In this document: piece by piece, positions 1-8,107 of the stretch
Position numbering within the stretch: the first letter of the stretch is position 1
How the letters are laid out: every line of letters begins with the position of its first letter
DNA from: Sphingobacteriales bacterium
Lineage (GTDB): Bacteria; Bacteroidota; Bacteroidia; Sphingobacteriales; Sphingobacteriaceae
Assembly (NCBI GenBank): GCA_020058405.1
Contig: JAGVEE010000108.1
Coordinates: 1 to 13,651, forward strand
DNA: 13,651 bases
Direction: 5' to 3'
The notes under the pieces: generated by a model
What the model was told of the DNA's origin: nothing
Databases searched by the model: none
Seen by the model: only the letters and a program-made list of their open reading frames with translations
Made by a program: the position numbers and the translations under genes

Positions 1-2
1 CC

Positions 3-497
3 CATTACAATTCCGGCAGAGAGTGCATTAAATGTGCCAATACTCGGAAATAAATGCTGTAATGCGGGAGTTACATATATTAATGCAAAAAATCCATAAA
101 TAACAGTTGGAATGGCAGCCAATATTTCTAATATCGGTTTTAAAATTAAGCTTACTTTTCTGGGTGCATATTCACTCAAATATATTGCAATTGTTAATCC
201 CATCGGTATTGCTACTGCCACTGCAATAAAACTTACTACTATACTTCCTACTAATAATGGAAGTATTCCATAATGTTTGTCGAAAAATAAAGGAGTCCAT
301 TGTGTGGCTGTAAAGAATTCGTAAACAGAAACCTTGTTAAAAAACTTCAACGTGTCTGTAGTTAATACACTTACAATGCCTATTGTTATTAAAATTGTAA
401 GAACGCCGCACAATGCAAACAGTCCAATAATTATCCGTTCTTTTAACTTCAAATTATTAGCAAATATTTTTTCTATGCTGCTATATATTTTCTGCAT
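3..497 (-). CDS. pstC: Phosphate ABC transporter permease PstC (partial, C-terminus outside window)
   Basis: Inner-membrane permease subunit of the high-affinity phosphate ABC importer (PstSCAB). Only the first 165 codons are present; the rest lies left of the window. The start is the ATG at 497, which directly follows the pstS stop (TAA then ATG, no spacer), so the two genes are almost certainly co-transcribed and translationally coupled. Visible are a short cytoplasmic N-terminus, a first membrane segment at about residues 21-46, a periplasmic stretch with the pattern TQWTPLF (65-71), a second membrane segment at about 78-107, and a third at about 120-143. The third contains EILAAIPTVIYGFF, which resembles the PstC/PstA permease loop that contacts the ATPase. 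Family assignment rests on this motif, the topology and the neighbouring pstS. PstA is a less likely alternative, because PstC normally comes first after pstS. Confidence 0.9.
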   Translation of the reverse strand, partial: MQKIYSSIEKIFANNLKLKERIIIGLFALCGVLTILITIGIVSVLTTDTLKFFNKVSVYEFFTATQWTPLFFDKHYGILPLLVGSIVVSFIAVAVAIPMGLTIAIYLSEYAPRKVSLILKPILEILAAIPTVIYGFFALIYVTPALQHLFPSIGTFNALSAGIVM

Positions 498-1433
498 TTA
501 TTTTTTAAACGTATTTTCTAACAATAATTTCGATTTGCTGTATTCTTTTTTAGTAAGTGGTACACCGCCAATTTCAATTAATAGTTTTTCTGCATTATTT
601 ACGTAATATAATACAAAATCTTTCAGTATCGATTTTTTTAAAGAACTTGAATTTATATAAATATATTCTGTTCTCGATAATGGTTGATAGCTGCCGTTTC
701 GTATGCTCTTCTCGTTTGGCATAATTGCACCCTCACCATTATTTGCTATCTCATCATCTATTGGAACTAACTTTAGCTCATTTGCATTTTCTTTGTAATA
801 AGAGTATCCAAAAAAACCAAGTGAGTAGGTAGCCCCAATTACACCTTGTACCAACATATTATCGTCTTCACTTGCCGTGAAATCTCCTCTTGATGCTTTT
901 TTTGTGCCTACAATTTTTAATGTAAAAAAGTCAAAACTCCCAGATGAGGTGCCTGCACCAAATAATTGTATTGGTTTATGTGGCCAGTTTTCTCTTATTT
1001 GGTCCCAATACATTATTTTTTTTTGTGCTGTTGGTTCCCATATCTTTTTTAATTCTGATACAGTTAAATAATCAATAAAATCATTTTCTGGGTTAACTGC
1101 AATTACTATCCCGTCATTTGAAACAGGAATTTCAATAAACGAAATATTGTTTTTAACACACTCTTCAATCTCTAAACTATTCATCTTCCTTGAAGCATCT
1201 GCAATATCAATTTCATTTCTAATAAACTTTCTAATGCCTCCGCTCGTGCCCGAAACTCCCACCGTAATTTTAATATCAGGATGAGCTTTTCTAAAATCTT
1301 CAGCTACCGCTTCACTTAATGGAAATAAGGTACTCGACCCATCTATTCGAATTCGATCTTCATAATCACCAAAGCAGCTTGAAACTAGGCTCCAAATGGC
1401 TATTATTAATAAGTTTTTAACTTTTTGATACAT
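498..1433 (-). CDS. pstS: PstS-like phosphate-binding lipoprotein
   Basis: Periplasmic solute-binding component of the Pst phosphate importer, 311 residues. The N-terminus is a lipoprotein signal (hydrophobic residues 8-17, lipobox LVSSC, acylated Cys20), so it should be membrane-anchored rather than freely soluble as in E. coli; this also fixes the start at 1433. Ligand-loop motifs typical of the PstS/SphX family are present: DGSSTLFPL at 31-39, SGTSGGIRKF at 61-70, and GAGTSSGSFDFF at 159-170. These Ser/Thr/Gly loops normally hydrogen-bond the phosphate oxyanion. Length is slightly below that of many PstS proteins but no domain is missing. The gene abuts pstC downstream. It is divergent from metH, and its short upstream region carries TGTTAA repeats that could be a PhoB-type operator. 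Phosphate as ligand is inferred from family and operon; related proteins can bind other oxyanions. Confidence 0.92.
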   Translation of the reverse strand: MYQKVKNLLIIAIWSLVSSCFGDYEDRIRIDGSSTLFPLSEAVAEDFRKAHPDIKITVGVSGTSGGIRKFIRNEIDIADASRKMNSLEIEECVKNNISFIEIPVSNDGIVIAVNPENDFIDYLTVSELKKIWEPTAQKKIMYWDQIRENWPHKPIQLFGAGTSSGSFDFFTLKIVGTKKASRGDFTASEDDNMLVQGVIGATYSLGFFGYSYYKENANELKLVPIDDEIANNGEGAIMPNEKSIRNGSYQPLSRTEYIYINSSSLKKSILKDFVLYYVNNAEKLLIEIGGVPLTKKEYSKSKLLLENTFKK

Positions 1434-1447
1434 AATGCTAGTTCACA

Positions 1448-1490
1448 CAAATATGTTAATCTTATGTTAACTTAACATTAAGTGTTACAT
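1448..1490 (-). promoter_or_regulatory. Candidate pst operator/promoter with TGTTAA repeats
   Basis: Read on the plus strand, TGTTAA occurs at 1454-1459 and again at 1465-1470, exactly 11 bp apart. An inverted copy TTAACA lies at 1472-1477 and a variant TGTTAC at 1483-1488. The segment 1464-1478 is a palindrome with 7-bp arms around C1471. Read towards pstS, the direct repeats are TTAACA-N5-TTAACA, the layout of PhoB/PhoP response-regulator boxes known from other phyla. A near-consensus Bacteroidetes -7 box (CATATTTG against TAnnTTTG) lies on the minus strand at 1455-1448, without a good -33 element, as might suit an activator-dependent promoter. It would leave a very short leader before the pstS ATG at 1433, so the exact promoter is uncertain. 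Confidence 0.4.
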
Positions 1491-1499
1491 CTTTATTTA

Positions 1500-1531
1500 T
1501 TTGCTTTTCGATAAAGAATTAGTTATTTTTG
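1500..1531 (+). promoter_or_regulatory. Bacteroidetes-type promoter for the metH operon
   Basis: TTTG at 1500-1503 matches the -33 element and TATTTTTG at 1524-1531 matches the -7 element TAnnTTTG perfectly, separated by 20 bp, which is the spacing reported for Bacteroidetes primary sigma factor promoters. Transcription would begin about 5-8 bases downstream, near 1536-1539, which coincides with the first base-paired position of the SAM riboswitch. Position and direction therefore agree independently with the RNA element. Confidence 0.75.
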
Positions 1532-1535
1532 CACT

Positions 1536-1630
1536 GCTTATCAAGAAAGACAGAGGGAATAGACCCTACGAAGTCTTAGCAACCTGTGCTAACAAGGTGC
1601 TAAAATCTACCTGAAAGGGGAATGATAAGA
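1536..1630 (+). ncRNA. SAM-I (S-box) riboswitch upstream of metH
   Basis: A cis-acting aptamer that binds S-adenosylmethionine and represses methionine genes. The closing stem P1 is perfect over seven pairs: CTTATCA at 1537-1543 with TGATAAG at 1623-1629. Inside it are P2 (AAGAC 1547-1551 with GTCTT 1573-1577), the inner P2 helix GGG 1555-1557 with CCC 1564-1566, the conserved junction text TTAGCAACC at 1576-1584, P3 (ACCT 1582-1585 with AGGT 1595-1598) followed by GTGCTAA, and P4 built from CTACC near 1607-1611 and GGGG at 1617-1620. These follow the S-box consensus in order. The metH-metF genes downstream are a classic target. No strong GC-rich terminator follows, so control is more likely translational (see the next entry). 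Confidence 0.9.
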
Positions 1631-1693
1631 AGATAAAATCTCTGATTTTTCGGATAAGCAAGTACTAAAAACAATCAATAAAAGCTTGTATTA
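1631..1693 (+). promoter_or_regulatory. Riboswitch expression platform / metH translation start region
   Basis: Sixty-three bases between the SAM aptamer and the metH ATG. GATAAGC at 1653-1659 is complementary over seven bases to GCTTATC at 1536-1542, the 5' strand of aptamer stem P1, so it can compete with P1. The same segment (ATAAGC 1654-1659) can instead pair with GCTTGT at 1684-1689 just upstream of the start codon, six pairs including one G-U. This suggests a SAM-dependent switch that covers or exposes the translation start. An AT-only hairpin AAAATC/GATTTT (1635-1640 with 1644-1649) is also present but looks too weak for a terminator. The pairings are seen in the sequence; the mechanism is inferred. 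Confidence 0.5.
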
Positions 1694-4600
1694 ATGAATA
1701 TTAAAGAGATTTTAAGTCAAAGAATTCTAGTATTAGACGGTGCGATGGGCACTATGATTCAGCGTTATAATTTACAGGAAGAGGATTTTAGAGCAGAACG
1801 TTTTAAAAATCACCCTAAAGATTTAAAAGGGAATAACGACCTTTTAAACTTAACTCGCCCTGACGTAATTGAAGCAATACATAAAGAATATTTAGCAGTA
1901 GGTTCGGATATTATCGAAACAAATACCTTTAGCTCGAATTCCATTTCAATGGCTGATTATGATATGCAAGACTTGATTTATGAATTAAATCTTGAAGGCG
2001 CAAAAATTGCAAGAAGAGCAGCCGATTATTATAATGCATTAACTCCAGATAAACCTAGGTTTGTTGCTGGTTCAGTTGGTCCTACAACACGTTTACTTTC
2101 TTTGTCACCAGATGTAAACGACCCCGGTTTTAGGTCTATGAACTATGCTGATTTAGTAGAGGCTTATACCGAACAGTTTCGAGGCTTAATTGATGGTGGT
2201 GTTGATCTAATTTTAATTGAAACAATAACCGATACGTTAAACGCGAAAGCTGGTTTATTTGCATTAAATCAATTAGCAAAAAAACTAGGTAAAAAAATAC
2301 CTGTAATGGTTTCTGGTACTATTACGGATGCAAGTGGCAGAACACTTTCCGGACAAACAACGGAAGCATTTTTAAATTCTTTAACCCATGCAGAATTGTT
2401 AAGCGTAGGCTTAAATTGTGCTTTAGGAGCAAAAGACATGCGCCCTTACATAGAAGAAATGGCCGAAAAATCAGGGTCTTTTGTAAGTGCATACCCAAAT
2501 GCAGGTTTACCTAACGAATTTGGTCAATATGATGAGAGCCCAGAAGACATGGGTGTGCACATACATGATTTTATTGAGCACGGATTCTTAAACATTGTAG
2601 GAGGATGTTGTGGTACCACTCCAGACCATATCAGAAAAATTGCAGAACTAGCCAAAGGTGTGAAACCTAGAGTGCCCAATGCCCCAAAACCATATACTCG
2701 TTTAAGCGGACTAGAGCCTTTGGTAATAACCCCCGAATTAAATTTTATAAACATTGGCGAACGCACCAATATTACTGGTTCTCCAAAATTCTCTAAATTA
2801 ATTTTAGCAGGCGATTTTGATGCAGCTCTTTCAGTAGCTCGTCAGCAAGTAGAAGGCGGTGCACAAATCATCGACATCAATATGGATGAAGGGATGATAG
2901 ATTCTGAAGCGGCAATGGTTAAATTTTTAAATCTAGTAGCTGCAGAACCAGATATTGCAAAACTACCTATCATGGTCGACTCTTCTAAATGGTCGGTTAT
3001 AGAAGCTGGTTTGCAATGTATACAAGGTAAAGCCATTGTAAATTCTATTTCATTAAAAGAAGGCGAAGAAAAATTTATAGAATACGCCGAAAAAATTAAA
3101 AGTTATGGTGCTGCTACAGTTGTCATGGCATTTGATGAGCAAGGTCAAGCAGATTCTTATGAACGTAGAATTGAAATTTGTAAACGCTCATATGACATCT
3201 TAGTTAACAAAGTAAATTTCCCTGCACAAGATATTATTTTTGATCCAAACATTTTAACTGTTGCCACAGGTTTAGAAGAACACAACAATTATGCAGTTGA
3301 TTTTATAAAGGCAACTAAATGGATAAAAGAAAATTTACCATATGCAAAAGTTAGTGGAGGAGTAAGTAATATTTCGTTTTCTTTTAGAGGGAATAACGTG
3401 GTTCGTGAAGCTATGCATTCCGTGTTCTTATACCATGCAATTCGTGCTGGTTTAGACATGGGTATTGTAAATGCAGGAATGTTAGAAGTATATGAAGAAA
3501 TTCCGAAAGATTTATTAGAATTAGTAGAAGATGTTTTACTAAACAGAAGAGAGGATGCCACTGAACGCTTAATAAACTTTGCTGAACAAGTAAAAGGCAA
3601 AGGGAAAGAAGGCCAAATAAAAGAAGAATTAGAGTGGCGTAAAGCCCCTGTAGAATCACGCTTATCGCACTCCTTAATTAAAGGAATTATAGATTTCTTG
3701 GATGATGATGTTGAAGAAGCACGACAAAAATACGACAGACCTTTACATGTAATTGAAGGCCCATTAATGGATGGGATGAATATTGTGGGTGATTTGTTTG
3801 GTGCAGGAAAAATGTTTTTGCCTCAAGTTGTAAAAAGTGCGAGAGTAATGAAAAAAGCAGTAGCTTATTTATTGCCTTATATTGAAGAAGAAAAAAGAAA
3901 TAATCCTACACTTTCACAAAACTCTAGTCAGGGTAAAGTGTTAATGGCTACAGTAAAAGGCGATGTGCATGACATTGGTAAAAATATTGTAGGAGTGGTG
4001 TTGGCTTGTAATAATTTCGAAGTTATAGATTTAGGGGTGATGGTATCTGCTTCAAAAATTATTGAAGAAGCTAAAAAGCATCAAGTAGATGTAATTGGCT
4101 TAAGCGGATTGATTACTCCATCACTTGATGAAATGGTGCACGTAGCCAAAGAAATGCAACGTGAGAAAATGAATATCCCCTTATTAATTGGGGGCGCTAC
4201 TACATCTAGAATACATACAGTTGTAAAAATTGATCCACATTATGATGGAGCTGTTGTGCATGTATTAGATGCATCGCGTAGTGTAGGTGTAACAAGTAAT
4301 TTATTGAATGAAGAAACATCAGATAATTATAAAAAAGAGATCGCTGATGATTATGAAAATACTCGTGAGCAATATTTAAAACGTAGTGCCGAGAAAAAAA
4401 TAATTTCCATTGCCGATGCGAGAAGCAAAAAGCAAAAATCAACTTTTACCAATGATACCGTTTATAAACCTGCATTTATTGGGAATAAAACACTTGTTGA
4501 TTTTCCATTAGAAGAATTAGTGGATTATATTGATTGGTCACCTTTCTTCCATACTTGGGAATTGAGAGGATCTTACCCTAAAATTTTACAAGATGAAGTG

Positions 4601-5374
4601 GTAGGAGTGGAAGCAACAAAATTATTCAAAGATGCACAGAGCATGCTAAACGATTTTGTAACTAATAAAAAAATAAAAGCATCAGGAGTGTTTGGTTTTT
4701 ATCCAGCAAACAGTATTGCAGATGATATAGAGTTATATACTGACGAAAGCAGAACTCATGTGTACGAACAGCTATTTACATTGAGGCAACAAGCAGAAAA
4801 AGCAGATGGGCAAAACTACTTAGCTCTATCAGATTTTGTAGCCCCTAAAAGCACAGAATTAAAAGACTACCTAGGAATGTTTGCAGTAACTGCTGGTATA
4901 GGCTTAGATGAAGTAGTGGCTGCCTACGAAGCAAACCTCGACGATTATAATTCTATTATGGCAAAAGCAATTGCTGATAGATTGGCGGAAGCATTTGCAG
5001 AAAAACTGCATGAGTTGGTGCGTAAAGAGTATTGGGCATACGCTAACGATGAATCATTAAAAAATGAAGAGTTAATAAAAGAAAAATACCAAGGCATAAG
5101 ACCGGCACCTGGTTACCCAGCTTGCCCAGACCATACTGAAAAGAAAACCATCTTTAAAATTTTAAATGCTGAACAAGAAATAGGATTACATTTAACAGAG
5201 AATTTTGCAATGTACCCAACAGCTGCAGTAAGTGGTTATTATTTTTCACATAAAGAATCAAATTATTTTGGACTTGGCAAAATTGGCAAAGATCAAGTTA
5301 TTGACTATGCAAAGAGAAAAGGCTTAAGTATTGAAGAAACAGAACGTTGGTTAGCACCAAATTTATCATATTAA
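1694..5374 (+). CDS. metH: Cobalamin-dependent methionine synthase MetH
   Basis: Cytoplasmic enzyme that moves the methyl group of 5-methyl-tetrahydrofolate to homocysteine through methylcobalamin, giving methionine and THF. At 1226 residues it is full length (E. coli about 1227). All modules are present in order: homocysteine-binding barrel (about 1-325) with the zinc-binding cysteines C242 (GLNCALG) and C305/C306 (GGCCGTTP); pterin-binding barrel (about 345-620, starting FINIGERTN at 351-359); four-helix cap (about 655-740); cobalamin domain with the DVHDIG motif at 757-762, His759 being the lower axial cobalt ligand; and the C-terminal reactivation domain (about 930-1226) with the AdoMet-binding RPAPGYPACPDH at 1136-1147. 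The reactivation domain means that SAM is needed both to rescue oxidised cobalamin and to repress the gene through the upstream riboswitch. metF follows after 12 bp, supplying its substrate. No frameshift or missing key residue was seen. Confidence 0.98.
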   Translation: MNIKEILSQRILVLDGAMGTMIQRYNLQEEDFRAERFKNHPKDLKGNNDLLNLTRPDVIEAIHKEYLAVGSDIIETNTFSSNSISMADYDMQDLIYELNLEGAKIARRAADYYNALTPDKPRFVAGSVGPTTRLLSLSPDVNDPGFRSMNYADLVEAYTEQFRGLIDGGVDLILIETITDTLNAKAGLFALNQLAKKLGKKIPVMVSGTITDASGRTLSGQTTEAFLNSLTHAELLSVGLNCALGAKDMRPYIEEMAEKSGSFVSAYPNAGLPNEFGQYDESPEDMGVHIHDFIEHGFLNIVGGCCGTTPDHIRKIAELAKGVKPRVPNAPKPYTRLSGLEPLVITPELNFINIGERTNITGSPKFSKLILAGDFDAALSVARQQVEGGAQIIDINMDEGMIDSEAAMVKFLNLVAAEPDIAKLPIMVDSSKWSVIEAGLQCIQGKAIVNSISLKEGEEKFIEYAEKIKSYGAATVVMAFDEQGQADSYERRIEICKRSYDILVNKVNFPAQDIIFDPNILTVATGLEEHNNYAVDFIKATKWIKENLPYAKVSGGVSNISFSFRGNNVVREAMHSVFLYHAIRAGLDMGIVNAGMLEVYEEIPKDLLELVEDVLLNRREDATERLINFAEQVKGKGKEGQIKEELEWRKAPVESRLSHSLIKGIIDFLDDDVEEARQKYDRPLHVIEGPLMDGMNIVGDLFGAGKMFLPQVVKSARVMKKAVAYLLPYIEEEKRNNPTLSQNSSQGKVLMATVKGDVHDIGKNIVGVVLACNNFEVIDLGVMVSASKIIEEAKKHQVDVIGLSGLITPSLDEMVHVAKEMQREKMNIPLLIGGATTSRIHTVVKIDPHYDGAVVHVLDASRSVGVTSNLLNEETSDNYKKEIADDYENTREQYLKRSAEKKIISIADARSKKQKSTFTNDTVYKPAFIGNKTLVDFPLEELVDYIDWSPFFHTWELRGSYPKILQDEVVGVEATKLFKDAQSMLNDFVTNKKIKASGVFGFYPANSIADDIELYTDESRTHVYEQLFTLRQQAEKADGQNYLALSDFVAPKSTELKDYLGMFAVTAGIGLDEVVAAYEANLDDYNSIMAKAIADRLAEAFAEKLHELVRKEYWAYANDESLKNEELIKEKYQGIRPAPGYPACPDHTEKKTIFKILNAEQEIGLHLTENFAMYPTAAVSGYYFSHKESNYFGLGKIGKDQVIDYAKRKGLSIEETERWLAPNLSY

Positions 5375-5386
5375 TTAAATATAGAA

Positions 5387-6340
5387 ATGAAAGTTATAGA
5401 ACATATAAATAACGCAAAGAAGCCATTATTTTCTTTCGAATTATTACCACCACTAAAAGGTAAAGGCATTCAGCAAATATTTGATGCCATAGATCCATTA
5501 ATGGAATTTAAACCACCATTTATTGATGTAACCTACCATAGAGAAGATTTTATTTACAAAGAACGTGCTAATGGATTATTAGAAAAAGTTTCATACCGGA
5601 AAAGACCAGGAACAGTTGCTATTTGCGCTGCAATTATGCACCACTATGGTGTAGATGCCGTACCTCATTTGATTTGTGGAGGTTTCACTAAAGAAGAGAC
5701 AGAAAATGCTCTTATTGAACTTAGCTTCTTAGGTATAGATAATGTATTGGTATTACGTGGAGATTCTCGTAAAGCAGAAAGTCAATTTATACCAACACCT
5801 GGAGGGCATGCATACGCAAGTGATTTGCTAGGGCAAGTTGCAGATATGAATAAAGGTAAGTTTTTACACGATGATATTGATGCAGCTCATGGAACTGATT
5901 TTTGTATAGGTGTAGCAGGATATCCAGAAAAACATTTTGAAGCGCCAAACATGGAAACCGATTTAAAGTACCTAAAACATAAAATCGATTTAGGTGCTGA
6001 ATTTATTGTTACTCAAATGTTTTTTGATAATCAAAAATACATTGATTTTGTAAAATTGTGTAGAGAGAATGACATCAACGTGCCTATTATTCCGGGATTA
6101 AAACCGATCACAAATTCTAAACAATTAATTGCATTACCTAAAATTTTTCATATAGATTTACCTGTGGAATTAAGTGAAGCGGTGAATAAATGCAAAAACG
6201 AGCAAGACGTAAAACAAGTTGGAGTAGAATGGTTAATTGAACAATCTAAAGGCTTAATAAAAGCAGGTGCACCTGTTTTACACTATTATACAATGGGCAA
6301 TGCAAACCCAACTTACCAAATTGCGAAAGCAGTATTTTAA
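5387..6340 (+). CDS. metF: 5,10-methylenetetrahydrofolate reductase MetF
   Basis: Flavoprotein (FAD, TIM-barrel) that reduces 5,10-methylene-THF to 5-methyl-THF, the methyl donor used by the MetH encoded just upstream. Length 317 residues, a little over the 296 of E. coli. Recognisable are FSFELLPP at 16-22, including the catalytic Glu18; DVTYHRED around 47-54; the LRGD motif at 123-126 with the folate-contacting Asp126; GVAGYPEKH at 175-183; and IVTQMFFDN at 207-215, the usual signature late in the barrel. The gene starts 12 bp after metH, so the two form one transcription unit under the SAM riboswitch. Its stop codon TAA shares its last A with the ATG of rsgA (TAATG), so those two genes are translationally coupled as well. 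Confidence 0.97.
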   Translation: MKVIEHINNAKKPLFSFELLPPLKGKGIQQIFDAIDPLMEFKPPFIDVTYHREDFIYKERANGLLEKVSYRKRPGTVAICAAIMHHYGVDAVPHLICGGFTKEETENALIELSFLGIDNVLVLRGDSRKAESQFIPTPGGHAYASDLLGQVADMNKGKFLHDDIDAAHGTDFCIGVAGYPEKHFEAPNMETDLKYLKHKIDLGAEFIVTQMFFDNQKYIDFVKLCRENDINVPIIPGLKPITNSKQLIALPKIFHIDLPVELSEAVNKCKNEQDVKQVGVEWLIEQSKGLIKAGAPVLHYYTMGNANPTYQIAKAVF

Positions 6341-7263
6341 TGAAAGGAATTGTAATTAAATCTACAGGAAGTTGGTACTCAGTATTACTCGAAAATGAGG
6401 AAATATGGGAGTGTAGGATATTAGGGAAGTTTAGAATTCAGGAAATAAAATCTACCAACCCAGTTGCTGTTGGCGACCGTGTGGAAATTGAAGTGGACGA
6501 TGCTGAAATAAAACATGGAATGATAGTGAAACTCTATGAACGCGATAATTACATCATTCGAAGGTCCATCAACCTATCTAAACAAACACAAATTATTGCC
6601 TCAAATATCGACCAAGCATTTTTAGTAATTACCTTTGCAAAACCACGTACATCCTTCGGTTTTATTGATCGTTTTTTAGTCACTTCAGAAGCTTATCACA
6701 TTCCAACCATTTTAGTTTTTAATAAAATTGATATCTATGAGCCCGATGATTTAGCCTATTTAGAAGAGGTGAAGAATATGTATGAGAGTATAGGCTATCC
6801 TGTTTTATTAATGTCTGCATTAACTGGTGAAGGAATTGTGGAATTAAAAAATCAATGTAAAAATAAAACATCTTTGTTTTCTGGACATTCTGGCGTAGGA
6901 AAATCTACTCTTGTAAATCAAATTATTCCAGGCATACAACTCAGAACCACCGCCGTTTCTGAAGCTTCCTCAAAAGGAGTACATACCACCACATTTGCAG
7001 AAATGCACCGAATTCCTACAGGTGGCTTTATTATTGATAGTCCTGGAATCAGGGAATTGGGAATCGTGCAGTTAGAAAAAGAAGAGATTTCTCATTATTT
7101 CCCAGAAATGCGAGATTTGTTGAATCAATGCCGATTTAATAATTGTAGTCATGTAAACGAACCTGGCTGCGCCATTAAAAACGCAGTCGATGAAAATAAA
7201 ATATCCTTAATTAGATATGAAAGTTATTTGAGTATATTAGCGAATGAAGACAATAGGTCTTAG
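6340..7263 (+). CDS. rsgA: Small-subunit ribosome-maturation GTPase RsgA
   Basis: Late-acting 30S ribosome assembly GTPase (RsgA/YjeQ family), 307 residues. The domain order is diagnostic: an N-terminal OB-fold (about 1-75, beginning MKGIVIKSTGSWY), then a circularly permuted GTPase in which G4 (NKID, 128-131) and G5 (SA, 159-160) precede the P-loop G1 (GHSGVGKST, 182-190), a Thr-rich G2 (216-218) and G3 (DSPG, 233-236), and finally a zinc-binding knuckle with C264, C269, H271 and C277. All nucleotide-binding elements are intact, so it should be active. It binds the 30S subunit and helps monitor decoding-centre maturation. It overlaps metF by one base, which puts it in the riboswitch-led transcription unit despite having no direct link to methionine metabolism. 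Confidence 0.97.
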   Translation: MKGIVIKSTGSWYSVLLENEEIWECRILGKFRIQEIKSTNPVAVGDRVEIEVDDAEIKHGMIVKLYERDNYIIRRSINLSKQTQIIASNIDQAFLVITFAKPRTSFGFIDRFLVTSEAYHIPTILVFNKIDIYEPDDLAYLEEVKNMYESIGYPVLLMSALTGEGIVELKNQCKNKTSLFSGHSGVGKSTLVNQIIPGIQLRTTAVSEASSKGVHTTTFAEMHRIPTGGFIIDSPGIRELGIVQLEKEEISHYFPEMRDLLNQCRFNNCSHVNEPGCAIKNAVDENKISLIRYESYLSILANEDNRS

Positions 7264-7297
7264 TACAATACAGTTTACATATATCAAAAAAAAATTT

Positions 7298-8104
7298 ATG
7301 CGTTTAAAAATTACTAGTATTTGCCTACTTCTTTTTGTAGGTATTTCTTTTAACTCTTGTAAAAAAGATGCTCCATTTGTGCCATTATTTAGTATAAGTG
7401 ATGATATAAAACTTGGTAAACAAGTGGTAACAGAAATTGAAGTTACCAATAGAGCACAGTATCCTATTTTAGACTCTGCAAGTAATGTAGCGGCTTATCA
7501 GTTTTTATATGGCATCAGAAATGAAATTTTAAATTCAGGCAAAGTGGTGTATAAAGATGAATTTGAATGGCGATTAAGAATTATTAGAGACGATACCACT
7601 TTAAATGCTTTTTGTACACCAGGTGGTTATATTTATGTATACACAGGTTTAATAAAATACCTTGATTCTAAAGATGAATTAGCAGGAGTTATTGGACATG
7701 AAATGGCACATGCCGACAGACGCCATACGAGCAGATCAATGCAAACTCAGTATGGAATAGGAACACTACTTAGTGTTTTATTAGGAAATGATAATGCCAC
7801 CCTACAACAAATTGCTTCGGGGATTTATTTATTGAAAAACAGCCGCGATCATGAGTCGGAGGCAGATGAATATTCTGTTAAATATTTGTGCCCTACACCA
7901 TACAATGCTGCAGGAGCTGCAGGGTTTTTCCAGAAAATGATTGATGATGGGTACACAGAAAATAGATTAGCAAGTTTCTTTAGTACACACCCTTCACCAG
8001 CTAACAGAGTTGAAAATATTAATCAGCAAAAAATTGACGATGGTTGTGCCGGAAATGGAACTTTTGATGCACAATATGCAAGTTTCAAAACATTACTTCC
8101 ATAA
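7298..8104 (+). CDS. M48-family zinc metalloprotease lipoprotein
   Basis: Cell-envelope metallopeptidase of family M48 (HtpX/BepA/LoiP-like), 268 residues from the chosen start. An upstream in-frame ATG at 7244 would add 18 residues and overlap rsgA by 20 bp. The start at 7298 is preferred because it places a clean lipoprotein signal at the N-terminus: MRLK, then a hydrophobic stretch, then lipobox FNSC with acylated Cys21. The catalytic site is GHEMAHADRRH, with zinc ligands His134 and His138 and catalytic Glu135; the third ligand comes from the ESEADEYS motif at 186-193. The substrate-strand motif NAFCTPGGYIYVYTGL precedes it (103-118), and the C-terminal STHPSPANRVENI (229-241) is typical of the family. 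There is no TPR domain, unlike BepA. Likely role: turnover of misfolded or misassembled envelope proteins. The specific target is unknown. dtd starts 3 bp downstream. Confidence 0.93.
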   Translation: MRLKITSICLLLFVGISFNSCKKDAPFVPLFSISDDIKLGKQVVTEIEVTNRAQYPILDSASNVAAYQFLYGIRNEILNSGKVVYKDEFEWRLRIIRDDTTLNAFCTPGGYIYVYTGLIKYLDSKDELAGVIGHEMAHADRRHTSRSMQTQYGIGTLLSVLLGNDNATLQQIASGIYLLKNSRDHESEADEYSVKYLCPTPYNAAGAAGFFQKMIDDGYTENRLASFFSTHPSPANRVENINQQKIDDGCAGNGTFDAQYASFKTLLP

Positions 8105-8107
8105 TTA

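Noticed and set aside
334..606. Plus-strand open reading frame of 90 codons
   Set aside because: It lies antisense to the end of pstS and start of pstC, which are clear family members; the translation shows no motif and is an antisense shadow of a membrane protein gene.
1635..1650. Hairpin AAAATC-TCT-GATTTT followed by T residues as a riboswitch terminator
   Set aside because: The stem is six pairs but five of them are A-T, with only one additional T after it; too weak for an intrinsic terminator. Translational control fits the visible pairings better.
2524..3659. Four minus-strand open reading frames of 64-103 codons inside metH
   Set aside because: All are antisense to conserved MetH domains, have no recognisable motifs or start context, and arise from codon bias of the true frame. 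The same applies to 4206-4442, 7237-7449, 8023-8232, 11653-11841 and 12902-13084.
7244..7297. Upstream start for the M48 protease (extra 18 residues)
   Set aside because: It would overlap rsgA by 20 bp and place charged residues far ahead of the signal peptide; the ATG at 7298 gives a standard lipoprotein signal.
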